A stretch of 64,000 bases of DNA, from NCBI RefSeq assembly GCF_001625365.1, contig NZ_LJJF01000001.1:1736001-1800000 (forward strand), read 5' to 3'. A program made the position numbers and the translations under genes. Under the pieces are notes generated by a model. The model made no database searches and was not told the DNA's origin. It was given only the letters and a program-made list of their open reading frames with translations. The stretch is from Streptomyces sp. MJM8645. GTDB taxonomy: Bacteria; Actinomycetota; Actinomycetes; Streptomycetales; Streptomycetaceae. Positions 13,771-22,360 of this stretch are shown here, one piece after another (position 1 is the first letter of the stretch; each line of letters begins with the position of its first letter).

Positions 13771-13860
13771 GCGGGGATCAGTTCGGGATGCTGGAGATCA
13801 GTGCGGGATGCTGGAGATCAGTGCGGGATGCCGGGGATCAGTGCGGGATGCCCGCGATCA
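13771..13860. repeat. Four tandem copies of a 20-bp unit overlapping the hemC 3' end
   Basis: The unit GTGCGGGATGCTGGAGATCA occurs at 13781-13800, 13801-13820, 13821-13840 and 13841-13860 with few changes, and 10 bases of a further copy lie at 13771-13780. The copy at 13841-13860 is coding (end of HemC), the next contains the TGA, and the others lie beyond the gene. It looks like slippage duplication of the gene's own tail into the intergenic space. Confidence 0.85.
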
Positions 13861-14773
13861 GCTCCTGTGCGCCCTGCCGCTTGAGCGCCAGCGCCGTGGA
13901 GGTGCCGAGGTCCTCGGGGCTGAGCGCGCCGGCCCACTCGTGGGCGTCCAGCACCTGCTTGCCGTCCGGGCTGAAGACCCGGCCGCGCATCGAGAGCCGG
14001 CCGTCCGGTTCGGCCCTGGCGTAGCCGGCGATCGGGCTGTTGCAGTGGCCCTGGAGGACGTGCAGGAACATCCGCTCGGCCGCCGCCTCGCGCCAGGTGT
14101 CGCGGTGGCCGAGCGCGGCGACCGCGTCGACGGTGACGACGTCGTCCTCGCGGCACTGCAGGACGAGGATGCCGGCGCCGATCGGCGGGCACATCGCGTC
14201 GAGGTCCAGGATCTCGGTGATCCGCGCCTGCTCGCCGATCCGCTCCAGCCCGGAGGCGGCGAGCAGCAGCGCGTCGGCCTCCCCGGCGGCCAGCTTGGCC
14301 AGCCGGCTGTTGGCGTTGCCGCGGATCGGCACGCACACCAGGTGCGGGTGGGAGGCGGCGAGTTGGGCGACCCGGCGGACGGAGGAGGTGCCGATCCGGG
14401 TGCCGGGCGGCAGTTCGGCGAGGGTCAGGCCGCCGGGGTGGACGAGGGCGTCGCGGATGTCGTCGCGGCGCAGGTAGGCGGCGAAGACGGTGCCGGCGGG
14501 CAGCGGGCGGTCGGCGGGCACGTCCTTGAGGCAGTGCACGGCGACGTCGGCCTCCCCGGCGAGCAGCGCGGCGTCGACCTCCTTGGTGAACGCGCCCTTC
14601 CCGCCGAGCCGGGCGAGGTCGCCCATCCAGCGGTCGCCGGAGGTGGTGACCGGCACCACCTCGGTGCGCAGGCCCGGGTGCAGGGCGGCGAGTTCGGCGC
14701 GGACCCGCTCGACCTGGGCGAGCGCCATGGGCGAGGAGCGGGAGACGATGCGGATCAGCTCAGCGGTGGCCAT
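13838..14773 (-). CDS. hemC: Hydroxymethylbilane synthase (porphobilinogen deaminase) paralogue
   Basis: A 311-residue HemC-family enzyme, which polymerises four porphobilinogen units into hydroxymethylbilane for tetrapyrrole synthesis. Conserved pieces are [16 protein letters not shown] (substrate/cofactor arginine), [22 protein letters not shown] with the catalytic Asp, [34 protein letters not shown] and the dipyrromethane-cofactor cysteine in [13 protein letters not shown]. That last site differs from the usual GGC(x)(x)P by a Gly-to-His change before Cys. It stands alone without hemA, hemB or hemD neighbours, so it is probably a second copy beside the main heme operon. Its 3' end overlaps a 20-bp tandem repeat. 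Confidence 0.9.
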   Translation of the reverse strand: MATAELIRIVSRSSPMALAQVERVRAELAALHPGLRTEVVPVTTSGDRWMGDLARLGGKGAFTKEVDAALLAGEADVAVHCLKDVPADRPLPAGTVFAAYLRRDDIRDALVHPGGLTLAELPPGTRIGTSSVRRVAQLAASHPHLVCVPIRGNANSRLAKLAAGEADALLLAASGLERIGEQARITEILDLDAMCPPIGAGILVLQCREDDVVTVDAVAALGHRDTWREAAAERMFLHVLQGHCNSPIAGYARAEPDGRLSMRGRVFSPDGKQVLDAHEWAGALSPEDLGTSTALALKRQGAQELIAGIPH

Positions 14774-14910
14774 GGCGCGATGATAGGCGCTCGAACGCCG
14801 GGCTCTGACCTGGCGTCAGCCATGCGGCGGAAGGCCCGCCGGACGGCACCCGGACGGCCGGGCGGCGAACCGTCCGACCATCCGTGTGCCGCCCGCGCGC
14901 CGCCCCCCGC

Positions 14911-17220
14911 TCACTCGTTGTGCAGCACCTCGGCGATCGGCAGCCGGGCCGCCGAGCGGGCCGGGACGAGGGCGCCGAGGACGGCGATCGCGACGCCCGC
15001 CAACGCGAGCCCGGCCAGCAGCGGGGCGCCCCAGACGTCGATCATGTGCTCCGGGAAGGCCAGGATCCTGACGTTCTCGGCGATCAGCCGGTGCACCACG
15101 ATCCCGACCGGGATGCCGATGACGCCGCTGAGCGCGCCCTGCCAGGCCACCGAGGTGACCGTCATCACGACGACCTGACGGGGCGTCATGCCGATGGACT
15201 TCAGCATGCCGATGTCCCGGCGGCGCTCGCGGATGGTGAGCAGCAGGGTGTTGAAGACGCCCAGCGAGGCGACCACCGACAGCAGGACGGTGAAGGTCGT
15301 GCTGAAGGTCTGGATAGCGACGACGGGCCCCGCCGAACTCTCGACGACCACCGAGGGCGTCAGGCTCGGGTCGGCGGCCCCGACCGCCTTCTGGTACGCG
15401 GCGGCGTCGGCGCCGTCGGCGAGCCGCACGTCGTACTCGACCGTGTGCGGGTCGGGGGTGAGCGCAGCCCGGGTGGCGTCGTTGGAGGTGATCGCGTTCG
15501 CGTTGCCCTGGATCTCCTCGCCGACGATGGTGACGGCCCGCTGTCGGCCCTCCAGGGTCAGGGTGATCCGGTCGCCGAGCCTGAGCCCGCGCTGGTCGAG
15601 GAAGGCCGGCCCGGCCTGGACCTCGTCCGGCCCGGTCGCCGGGCGGCCCTTGACCACCCGCAGCCACCTGGTGCCGGCGATGTCGTCGCCGCCGTAGAAG
15701 TCCATGAAGACGGGCTGGGTGTGGCCGACCACGCCCACTCGGACCAGCCCCCGGGTGACGACCTGCGCGGCCCCGGGGGTGGCGCGCAGCATCGCCTCGG
15801 TCTGGGCCGGGGTCAGCTGCGGCTCGACCGTGTTGCCCTGGAAGTGGCCGGTCTGCACGTTGACGTGGATCTTGTCGTCGACCGGGGCCATGCTCCTGGC
15901 CAGGGTGCTGCTCAGGCCGGTGGTGACCGTCACGGTGACCACGCCGAGCACGATCGCCGCCATGGTCAGCGCCGTCCGGCCCGGGCGGGCGAAGGGCTGG
16001 CCGAGGCCGAGGCTGACGGCGCGCGGCAGCCGGGTGCCGCTCAGCCGGCGCTGGACCTTCAGCCCGCGCCCGGTGCGCGGGGCGCTGCCGGCCGAGATCG
16101 CCTGGGCGGCGGACAGCCGGTGGGCGCGCGAGGCCGGGACGAACGCGGCGGCGACGACCAGCAGCGGGACGCCGACCAGGGTGGCGGCGGGCAGCCAGCC
16201 GGCCGGCTCGATCACGGCGGTGCCGGTCGAGATGCCGCTGAAGGCGGTCTCCAGGATCGGGTACGCCCCCGCCCAGCCGGCCGCCGTCCCGAGGACCGTG
16301 CCGACGACCGCGGGCACCGAGACCATGGTCAGGTAGACCGTGACCACCTGGCGCGGGGTGAAGCCGATCGACTTCAGCACGCCGATGTGCCGGTAGCCGG
16401 AGACCACCGCGCCGCTCACCACGTTGCCGACGATCAGTGCCGCGACGACCAGGCCGAGCACGCCGAAGACCGTCATCACCGGCAGGTAGGCGTCGGCACC
16501 GGCGGAGAAGGCCTGCTTGAGCACCAGGTACGACTGCGCGCTGGCGAGCGCGTCCTTGGGCAGGCCCTCGGTGGCCGTGCCGAGGGAGGCGGTCAGCTGC
16601 TGCTCGGTGTCCGCGTCGGCGAAGCGGTAGAGCATCTGACGGCTGGTGGGGTGCAGGGCGGCCGCCTGCTCGGGGACGACCCAGCCGCCGGCGGACTGGC
16701 TCATGCTGCCGGCGAAGCCGACGATGGTGAGCTTCAGCCCGGTGGCGGTGGTGAGCGACGTGCCGAGGAGCGTCGTCGCGGCGCCGCCGCCCGGTTGCTG
16801 GATGACCACCTCGCCGGGCGCCGTGGCCCAGCGGCCGCCCAGCAGCTGCACCCGGTCCACCGGCCCGGCCGGGTCGGCCCGGCCGACCAGGGTCAGCGGG
16901 CCCGGCGGGCGGCCGACCCAGTCGGTGGGGATCTCCACCACGGCCTGGTCGAACGGCCCGGCGGCCGCCTCGACGCCCGGCCGGTGGGCGGTGGCGGCCA
17001 GCTGCTCCGCCGAGGCCCTGGCCGGGTCGAAGGCCGCGACGACGTGGGCGCCGCGCTCGGCGGCGAAGGCGTCGTCGAAGGGCGCCCGGGCGGCGCTGAT
17101 CACGGCGAGGGCGAGCAGCACGGTCGTGGTGGAGCAGAAGACGACCAGGCCGATCACGAAGGTCTGCACCCGGCGGCGCTTCACGGCCGCCCGGGAGGCC
17201 CGCCACACGGCGCCGGTCAT
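14911..17220 (-). CDS. ABC transporter permease, FtsX/MacB type
   Basis: A 769-residue membrane protein with two FtsX repeats. It has an N-terminal transmembrane helix (about 15-40, VQTFVIGLVVFCSTTTVLLA) followed by a large extracytoplasmic MacB-like domain, a block of three helices (about 230-370), a second extracytoplasmic domain and a final block of three helices near the C-terminus (TTFTVLLSVVASLGVFNTLL and onward). The two FtsX blocks share LKSIGFTPRQVV and LKSIGMTPRQVV. Its ATG overlaps the stop of the ATPase gene (ATGA), so the two are coupled. Such exporters move lipids, peptides or antimicrobial compounds; the divergent two-component system probably senses the same signal. Confidence 0.9.
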   Translation of the reverse strand: MTGAVWRASRAAVKRRRVQTFVIGLVVFCSTTTVLLALAVISAARAPFDDAFAAERGAHVVAAFDPARASAEQLAATAHRPGVEAAAGPFDQAVVEIPTDWVGRPPGPLTLVGRADPAGPVDRVQLLGGRWATAPGEVVIQQPGGGAATTLLGTSLTTATGLKLTIVGFAGSMSQSAGGWVVPEQAAALHPTSRQMLYRFADADTEQQLTASLGTATEGLPKDALASAQSYLVLKQAFSAGADAYLPVMTVFGVLGLVVAALIVGNVVSGAVVSGYRHIGVLKSIGFTPRQVVTVYLTMVSVPAVVGTVLGTAAGWAGAYPILETAFSGISTGTAVIEPAGWLPAATLVGVPLLVVAAAFVPASRAHRLSAAQAISAGSAPRTGRGLKVQRRLSGTRLPRAVSLGLGQPFARPGRTALTMAAIVLGVVTVTVTTGLSSTLARSMAPVDDKIHVNVQTGHFQGNTVEPQLTPAQTEAMLRATPGAAQVVTRGLVRVGVVGHTQPVFMDFYGGDDIAGTRWLRVVKGRPATGPDEVQAGPAFLDQRGLRLGDRITLTLEGRQRAVTIVGEEIQGNANAITSNDATRAALTPDPHTVEYDVRLADGADAAAYQKAVGAADPSLTPSVVVESSAGPVVAIQTFSTTFTVLLSVVASLGVFNTLLLTIRERRRDIGMLKSIGMTPRQVVVMTVTSVAWQGALSGVIGIPVGIVVHRLIAENVRILAFPEHMIDVWGAPLLAGLALAGVAIAVLGALVPARSAARLPIAEVLHNE

Positions 17221-17942
17221 GCGGACGCCTCCAGGGCCCGCTCGCGCGCCACCTTTCCGTCCGCGACCTCGACCAGGCGGCTGGCGCAGCGGGTGGCCAG
17301 GTTGGGGTCGTGGGTGACGATCAGCAGGGTCTGGCCGATCTGGTTGAGGTCGATCAGCAGGTCCATCACCTGCTCGCCGGAGCGGCTGTCCAGTGCGCCG
17401 GTCGGCTCGTCCGCGAGCAGCAGCGCCGGGCGGTTCATCAGGGCCCGGGCCACCGCGACCCGCTGGCGCTCGCCGCCGCTGAGCGCGGCCGGGTAGGTGT
17501 CCTTGCGGTGCGCGACGCCGAGTTCGTCCAGCAGTTCCAGGGCGCGGCGGCGCGCCTGGCGGGCCGTGGTGCCGGTCAGCTGGGCGGCCAGGGCGACGTT
17601 GTCGAGGGCGGGCAGGTCGTCGATCAGGTTGAAGAACTGGAAGATCATGCCGATGTGGCGGCGGCGGAACAGGGCCAGCCCGGTCTCGTTCAGCTGCCCG
17701 AGGTCCTGGCCGTGCACCCGGACGGTGCCGGAGGTCGGCCGGTCCAGCCCGGCGACCATGTTCAGCAGGGTGGACTTGCCGCACCCGGAGGGGCCCATCA
17801 CGGCGACCGCCTCGCCCGCCCGGATCCGCAGGTCGACGCCGTCGAGCGCCTTGGCGTCGCCGAACTCCTTGTGGACCCCGGACAGCTCGACGACGGCCTG
17901 TGCGTCGTCCGGCGGGGTGGTCCCGTCGTGGTCGTTGCTCAT
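17217..17942 (-). CDS. ABC transporter ATP-binding protein (MacB/LolD type)
   Basis: A 241-residue ATPase that powers the adjacent FtsX-type permease. Walker A is GPSGCGKST, the Q-loop is GMIFQFFNLIDDL, the signature is LSGGERQRVAVARAL, Walker B is LLLADEPTGALD, and the switch histidine is in LLIVTHDP. The order of genes (ATPase first, permease coupled by an ATGA overlap) is standard. It is transcribed divergently from a histidine kinase/response regulator pair with 138 bases between the starts, the usual arrangement for antibiotic- or envelope-stress-responsive exporters in actinobacteria. The start is the ATG at 17942 (MSNDHDG). Confidence 0.93.
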   Translation of the reverse strand: MSNDHDGTTPPDDAQAVVELSGVHKEFGDAKALDGVDLRIRAGEAVAVMGPSGCGKSTLLNMVAGLDRPTSGTVRVHGQDLGQLNETGLALFRRRHIGMIFQFFNLIDDLPALDNVALAAQLTGTTARQARRRALELLDELGVAHRKDTYPAALSGGERQRVAVARALMNRPALLLADEPTGALDSRSGEQVMDLLIDLNQIGQTLLIVTHDPNLATRCASRLVEVADGKVARERALEASA

Positions 17943-18080
17943 GGTGGACGACGGTAGGCGCGGGCCCCCGGGCCAGGCGTCCCACCCGGGGTGTAGCCGG
18001 GGCGGCCGTAGTACCCGGGATGTACGCGGGCGGCACCCCCGGATGATGTCGATCATGGCCTGGGCTGGGAAACTGGCGGT

Positions 18081-18959
18081 GTGTGGGGAACGGGGACGAA
18101 CTGGGCCGCCGTAGCGGTGGCGAGTGCGGCGGTGGCGGGTACGGCGGTCGCGGCGGCCGGCTGGCTGGGCGTCGCGCTCGCCCGGGCGCGGCGGCTGCAC
18201 CGGGCGGCCATCGGCGAGCGCGGCTGGCTGCTGGAACGGGAGCGGGAGAGCGCCGCCCGTACCGCCGTGGACGCCGAACGGGCACGCATCGCGGCCGAGT
18301 TGCACGACATCGTCAGCCACAACGTGAGTCTGATGGTGGTCCAGGCCGGGGCCGCGCGCGAGGTGATCGCCACCATGCCCGCGGAGGCGGCGGCGGCGAT
18401 GGGCGCCGTCGAGGCCGCCGGGCGCGACGCGATGACCGAGCTGCGGCACCTGCTCGGGCTGCTCGCCCCCGCCGCCGACGGCACCGAGGAGGAGGCGGCG
18501 GACGGCTTCGCGCCGCAGCCCAGCCTGAGCCGGCTCGGGCCGCTGATCGACCGGTTCGCCTTCGCCGGGCTGCCGGTGGAGGTGCGGATCTCGGGCGAGC
18601 CGAGACCGCTGCCCGGCGGCGTCGACGTGACGGCGTACCGGATCATCCAGGAGGCGCTGACCAACGCGCTCAAACACGGGGACGGGGTGACGGCCGAGGT
18701 GACGGTGCGCTACGCGGACCACTACCTGCGGGTGGAAGTGCTCAACAGCGGGCCGAGCGTGCTGGCGGGCGCCCACGCCGCGCCCGCGCAACCCGCCGAC
18801 GCCGTGCCCGCGCAACCCGCCCGGCCGGCCGACGGCGCCGGGCGCGGGCTGCTCGGCCTGCGCGAGCGCGTCGCCGTGTACGGCGGCGACCTCGACGCCC
18901 GGCGCCGGCTCGGCGGCGGCTACCGGATCCGCGCCCGCATCCCGCTGGACCGGCCGTGA
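18081..18959 (+). CDS. Sensor histidine kinase (HisKA_3, NarL family)
   Basis: A 292-residue kinase. One hydrophobic segment at about 8-34 anchors it in the membrane and little extracellular sequence is present, so it may sense within or through the membrane. The phosphoacceptor His75 is in ELHDIVSHN. The ATP-binding domain has the N-box QEALTNALKHG and the G-box GRGLLGLRERVAVYGG. A low-complexity Ala/Pro insertion (about 230-258) separates them. The start is GTG at 18081. It overlaps the response regulator by four bases (GTGA) and is divergent from the ABC exporter, which is its likely target. Confidence 0.92.
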   Translation: MWGTGTNWAAVAVASAAVAGTAVAAAGWLGVALARARRLHRAAIGERGWLLERERESAARTAVDAERARIAAELHDIVSHNVSLMVVQAGAAREVIATMPAEAAAAMGAVEAAGRDAMTELRHLLGLLAPAADGTEEEAADGFAPQPSLSRLGPLIDRFAFAGLPVEVRISGEPRPLPGGVDVTAYRIIQEALTNALKHGDGVTAEVTVRYADHYLRVEVLNSGPSVLAGAHAAPAQPADAVPAQPARPADGAGRGLLGLRERVAVYGGDLDARRRLGGGYRIRARIPLDRP

Positions 18960-19702
18960 CCGGGGCCGAGGTGCAGCGGGGGCCGGAGCAGCAGCCGGAG
19001 CGGGAGCCGGAGCGGGAGCGCCGCCCCCGGGTGGTGATCGCCGACGACCAGGAACTCGTCCGCACCGGCTTCCGGATGATCCTCACCGCGCGCGGCATCG
19101 ACGTGGTCGCCGAGGCCGCCGACGGCGCCGAGGCGGTGGCGGCCGCCGTCGCGCACCGGCCGGACGTCGCGCTGCTGGACATCCGGATGCCCGGCATGGA
19201 CGGCCTGGAAGCCGCCCGCCGGATCCTCGCCCGGGCGCCCGGCTGCCGGGTGATCATGCTGACCACCTTCGACCTCGACCACTACGTCTACGCCGCCCTC
19301 GCCGCCGGGGCCAGCGGCTTCCTGCTCAAGGACGTCACCTCCGCCCATCTCGCCGCCGCCGTGCGCCTGGTGGACACCGGGGACGCCCTGCTCGCCCCCT
19401 CGATCACCCGGCGGCTGGTCGAACGCTTCGCGGCCGGCGCCCCGCGCCCCGCCCCCGGCGCCGACGGCCCGCCGCTGCACCGCAACCTCGCCCCGCTCAC
19501 CCCGCGCGAGGCGGAGGTGCTGGCGCTGCTCGGACGCGGGCTGTCCAACAGCGAGTTGGCGACCGAACTGACGCTCAGCGAGTCGACGGTGAAGACGCAC
19601 GTCGCCCGGATCTTCGCCAAGCTCGACCTGCGCGACCGGGCCCAGGCGGTCGTCCTCGCGTACGAGACCGGGCTGGTCTTACCAGGGGGCGGTGTCAAAT
19701 GA
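18956..19702 (+). CDS. LuxR/NarL-family response regulator
   Basis: A 248-residue regulator. After a 24-residue Glu/Arg/Pro-rich leader, the receiver domain carries the acidic pair in VVIADDQ, the phosphoacceptor Asp75 in ALLDIRMPGMDG, and the conserved Lys in FLLKDV. The DNA-binding domain is LuxR type: LTPREAEVLALLGRGLSN and then LSESTVKTHVARIFAKLDL. The GTG start overlaps the kinase stop. Together they form the two-component system expected to control the divergent MacB-like exporter. Confidence 0.93.
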   Translation: MTGAEVQRGPEQQPEREPERERRPRVVIADDQELVRTGFRMILTARGIDVVAEAADGAEAVAAAVAHRPDVALLDIRMPGMDGLEAARRILARAPGCRVIMLTTFDLDHYVYAALAAGASGFLLKDVTSAHLAAAVRLVDTGDALLAPSITRRLVERFAAGAPRPAPGADGPPLHRNLAPLTPREAEVLALLGRGLSNSELATELTLSESTVKTHVARIFAKLDLRDRAQAVVLAYETGLVLPGGGVK

Positions 19703-19815
19703 TGTTCAGTCAACTCCCTTGATTCGCATGACAATCATCTAGCTAACTCGTTAGAGGTAACTCCCGGTCCGATTCACATTTTTGCCAGTTCATGGGGGAA
19801 CATCTCTCTGTCCGC

Positions 19816-19842
19816 GCCCGAACGAGAAATGACCGTTCGGGC
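19816..19842 (+). terminator. 9-bp stem-loop in the leader of the P450 gene
   Basis: The arms GCCCGAACG (19816-19824) and CGTTCGGGC (19834-19842) enclose a 9-base loop, and the stem is followed by GGCATTTT. It looks like an intrinsic terminator or attenuator. The possible ATG start at 19829 sits inside the loop, which argues for the GTG at 19871 as the real start of the P450 gene. Confidence 0.6.
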
Positions 19843-19870
19843 GGCATTTTCAAGACATTTGGACAGGCCC

Positions 19871-21076
19871 GTGACTACCTCCGCCCCCGTGTGGGACTGC
19901 CCCTTCAACCACACCGACGGCCTGGAGTTCGACCCGCTCCTCAAGCGGCTGCTCACCGAGGCCCCGATCGCCAGGATCCGGCTGCCGCACGGCGAGGGCG
20001 AGGCCTGGCTCGCCACCCGCTACGAGGACGTCCGGATCGTCACCACCGACCGGCGGTTCAGCCGCGCCGCCGGCATCGGGCGCGACCTGCCCCGGATGAC
20101 GCCCGCCCCGATCGCCCAGGCCGAGGCGATCAACCTGATGGACCCGCCGGGCCACAACCGGCTGCGCCGCCTCGTCGCCCAGGGCTTCACCAACCGCCAG
20201 GTCGAGCGGATGCGCCCGGCCACCCAGCGGATCGTCGACGGCTACCTCGACGAGATGGCCGAACACGGCTCCCCCGCCGACCTGGTGCACTTCCTCTCCA
20301 GCCGGCTCCCGCTCACCACCATCTGCGAACTGCTGGACATCCCCGAGCAGGACCGCGCCGAACTGCGCGGCCACGCCGTCGCCATGATGACGATGGGCCC
20401 CGGCAGCCGGGCCGGCCAGGAAGCCGCCAAGGCCGCGCTGCGCGGCTACTTCACCGAGCTGACCGCCGCCCGCCGCGCCCACCCCGGCGAGGACCTGCTC
20501 AGCGCCCTCGCCACCGCCCGCGACGGCGACGAACTGCTGGACGACCAGGAGCTGGCCGTCATGGCGATGGTCCTGCTAGTCACCGGCCACGACACCAGCA
20601 CCTACCAGCTCAGCAACATCACCTACACCCTGCTCACCCACCCCGAACAGCTCGCCAAGCTGCGCGCCCAGCCCGACCTGCTGCCGCGCGGGCTGGAGGA
20701 GCTGCTGCGCTTCATCCCGTTCCGCCAGGGCGTCGGCATCGCCCGGGTCGCCACCGAGGACGTCGAGCTGGGCGGCGTGCTGATCCGGGCCGGCGAGGCC
20801 GTCCACGTCTCCTACCTCACCGCCAACCGCGACCCGGCGATGTACGAGCGCCCCGACGAACTCGACCTCGACCGCGGCGCCCCCACCCACATGGCCTTCG
20901 GCCACGGCCAGCACCACTGCCCCGGCGCGCACCTGGCCCGGATGGAGCTCCAGGTCGCCATCGGCACCCTGCTGCGGCGCTTCCCCGGCCTGCGGCTCGC
21001 CGTCCCGCCGTCCGAACTCGACTGGCACACCGGGTCGATCTGGCGCTACCCCCGCACCCTGCCGCTCGCCTGGTGA
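19871..21076 (+). CDS. Cytochrome P450
   Basis: A 401-residue soluble P450 (415 residues if the ATG at 19829 is used). The I-helix oxygen-activation motif is LLVTGHDTST, the K-helix ExxR is ELLR within EELLRFIPF, and the heme-binding loop is FGHGQHHCPGAHLAR with the Cys ligand. It lies 126 bases upstream of rppA on the same strand. In streptomycetes RppA is commonly paired with a P450 (CYP158A or P-450mel) that couples flaviolin or tetrahydroxynaphthalene into biaryl pigments, so the same oxidative coupling role is inferred here. GTG 19871 is preferred because the upstream ATG falls in a hairpin loop. Confidence 0.9.
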   Translation: MTTSAPVWDCPFNHTDGLEFDPLLKRLLTEAPIARIRLPHGEGEAWLATRYEDVRIVTTDRRFSRAAGIGRDLPRMTPAPIAQAEAINLMDPPGHNRLRRLVAQGFTNRQVERMRPATQRIVDGYLDEMAEHGSPADLVHFLSSRLPLTTICELLDIPEQDRAELRGHAVAMMTMGPGSRAGQEAAKAALRGYFTELTAARRAHPGEDLLSALATARDGDELLDDQELAVMAMVLLVTGHDTSTYQLSNITYTLLTHPEQLAKLRAQPDLLPRGLEELLRFIPFRQGVGIARVATEDVELGGVLIRAGEAVHVSYLTANRDPAMYERPDELDLDRGAPTHMAFGHGQHHCPGAHLARMELQVAIGTLLRRFPGLRLAVPPSELDWHTGSIWRYPRTLPLAW

Positions 21077-21202
21077 CCTCCTCCCCGCGCCACCGGCTCC
21101 GCCACGGAGCACCGCGCGGCGCCCGTCCGACGCATCCGTAGGCCGCCTGCCCGGGCCGCTCACCAGCCCGCCCGGCCAGGCCACCCAGGGGAGACCCGCA
21201 CC

Positions 21203-22360
21203 ATGGCAACACTCTGCCGCCCGGCCATCGCCGTACCCGAGAACGTCATCACCCTCGACCAGACCCTCGACCTCGCCCGCAGCCTGCACGCCGGCCACCC
21301 CCAACTCGGCCTCGCCCTGCGGCTGATCGAGAACACCGGGGTGCGGACCAGGCACCTGGTCCAGCCGATCGAGCAGACCCTCACCCACCCGGGCTTCACC
21401 GCGCGCAACGAGGTCTACGAGCGGGAGGCCAAGCTCCGCGTCCCCGAGGTGGTCGAACGGGCCCTGGGGCACGCCGAGTTGGGCGCCCGGGACATCGACC
21501 TGATCATCTACGTGTCCTGCACCGGCTTCATGATGCCGTCGCTGACCGCCTGGCTGATCAACGCCCTGGGCTTCCGCTCCGACACCCGCCAGCTGCCGAT
21601 CGCCCAGCTCGGCTGCGCGGCCGGCGGCGCCGCCGTCAACCGCGCGCACGACTTCTGCCGCGCCTACCCGGGCGCCAACGTGCTGATCGTGTCCTGCGAG
21701 TTCTGCTCGCTCTGCTACCAGCCGACCGACCTCGGCGTCGGCTCACTGCTCTCCAACGGCCTGTTCGGGGACGCCGTCGCCGCCGTGGTGATGCGCGGAC
21801 ACGGCGGCACCGGCGTGCACGTCGAGCGCAACGGCTCGCACCTCGTCCCGGACACCGAGAACTGGATCTCCTACGGGGTCAAGGACACCGGCTTCCACTT
21901 CCAGCTGGACAAGCGGGTGCCCGGCACCATGGAGATGCTCGCCCCGGCGCTGCGCGGCCTGGCCGTCGAACACGGCTGGGACGTCTCCGGGTTGGGCTTC
22001 TACATCGTGCACGCCGGCGGCCCGCGCATCCTCGACGACCTCTGCCACTTCCTGAACCTGGAGCCGGCCACCTTCCGGTACAGCCGCGCGACGCTGACCG
22101 AGCGCGGCAACATCGCCAGCGCCGTCGTCTTCGACGCGCTCGCCCGGCTGTTCGCCGACGGCGGCGTGGCCGACGGCACCACCGGCCTGATCGCCGGTTT
22201 CGGGCCCGGCATCACCGCCGAGATCTCGCTGGGGAGTTGGGTCGGCGAGCCGGTCGAGGCCGCCCGCCGACGGCCGCGGGCCATCTCCACCTCGGACATC
22301 ACACTCGTCCATCCGAGCGCCCCCCGGCGTTTCCCGGCCGGCACTACGATCACCGAATGA
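21203..22360 (+). CDS. rppA: Type III polyketide synthase RppA (1,3,6,8-tetrahydroxynaphthalene synthase)
   Basis: A 385-residue chalcone-synthase-fold enzyme that condenses five malonyl-CoA into tetrahydroxynaphthalene, which oxidises to flaviolin. The catalytic triad fits the S. coelicolor enzyme even in numbering: Cys138 in LGCAAGG, His270 in YIVHAGGPR and Asn303 in ERGNIAS. The second cysteine known from that enzyme, Cys106 in VSCTGF, is also kept. The ATG has GGGGAGA upstream in the gap after the P450. The stop overlaps the start of a Nudix hydrolase gene (ATGA). Together with the P450 it should make a melanin-like biaryl pigment. Confidence 0.95.
   Translation: MATLCRPAIAVPENVITLDQTLDLARSLHAGHPQLGLALRLIENTGVRTRHLVQPIEQTLTHPGFTARNEVYEREAKLRVPEVVERALGHAELGARDIDLIIYVSCTGFMMPSLTAWLINALGFRSDTRQLPIAQLGCAAGGAAVNRAHDFCRAYPGANVLIVSCEFCSLCYQPTDLGVGSLLSNGLFGDAVAAVVMRGHGGTGVHVERNGSHLVPDTENWISYGVKDTGFHFQLDKRVPGTMEMLAPALRGLAVEHGWDVSGLGFYIVHAGGPRILDDLCHFLNLEPATFRYSRATLTERGNIASAVVFDALARLFADGGVADGTTGLIAGFGPGITAEISLGSWVGEPVEAARRRPRAISTSDITLVHPSAPRRFPAGTTITE

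Noticed and set aside
13771..13860. 20-bp tandem repeat considered as CRISPR or attachment site
   Set aside because: Units are directly adjacent without spacers and derive from the hemC tail; no integrase is nearby.
14816..17206. Long minus-strand and opposite plus-strand (14884-17496) frames inside the ABC exporter
   Set aside because: Both have Arg/Gly/Ala-rich low-complexity products; the FtsX and ABC motifs are in the other frame with overlapping start and stop.
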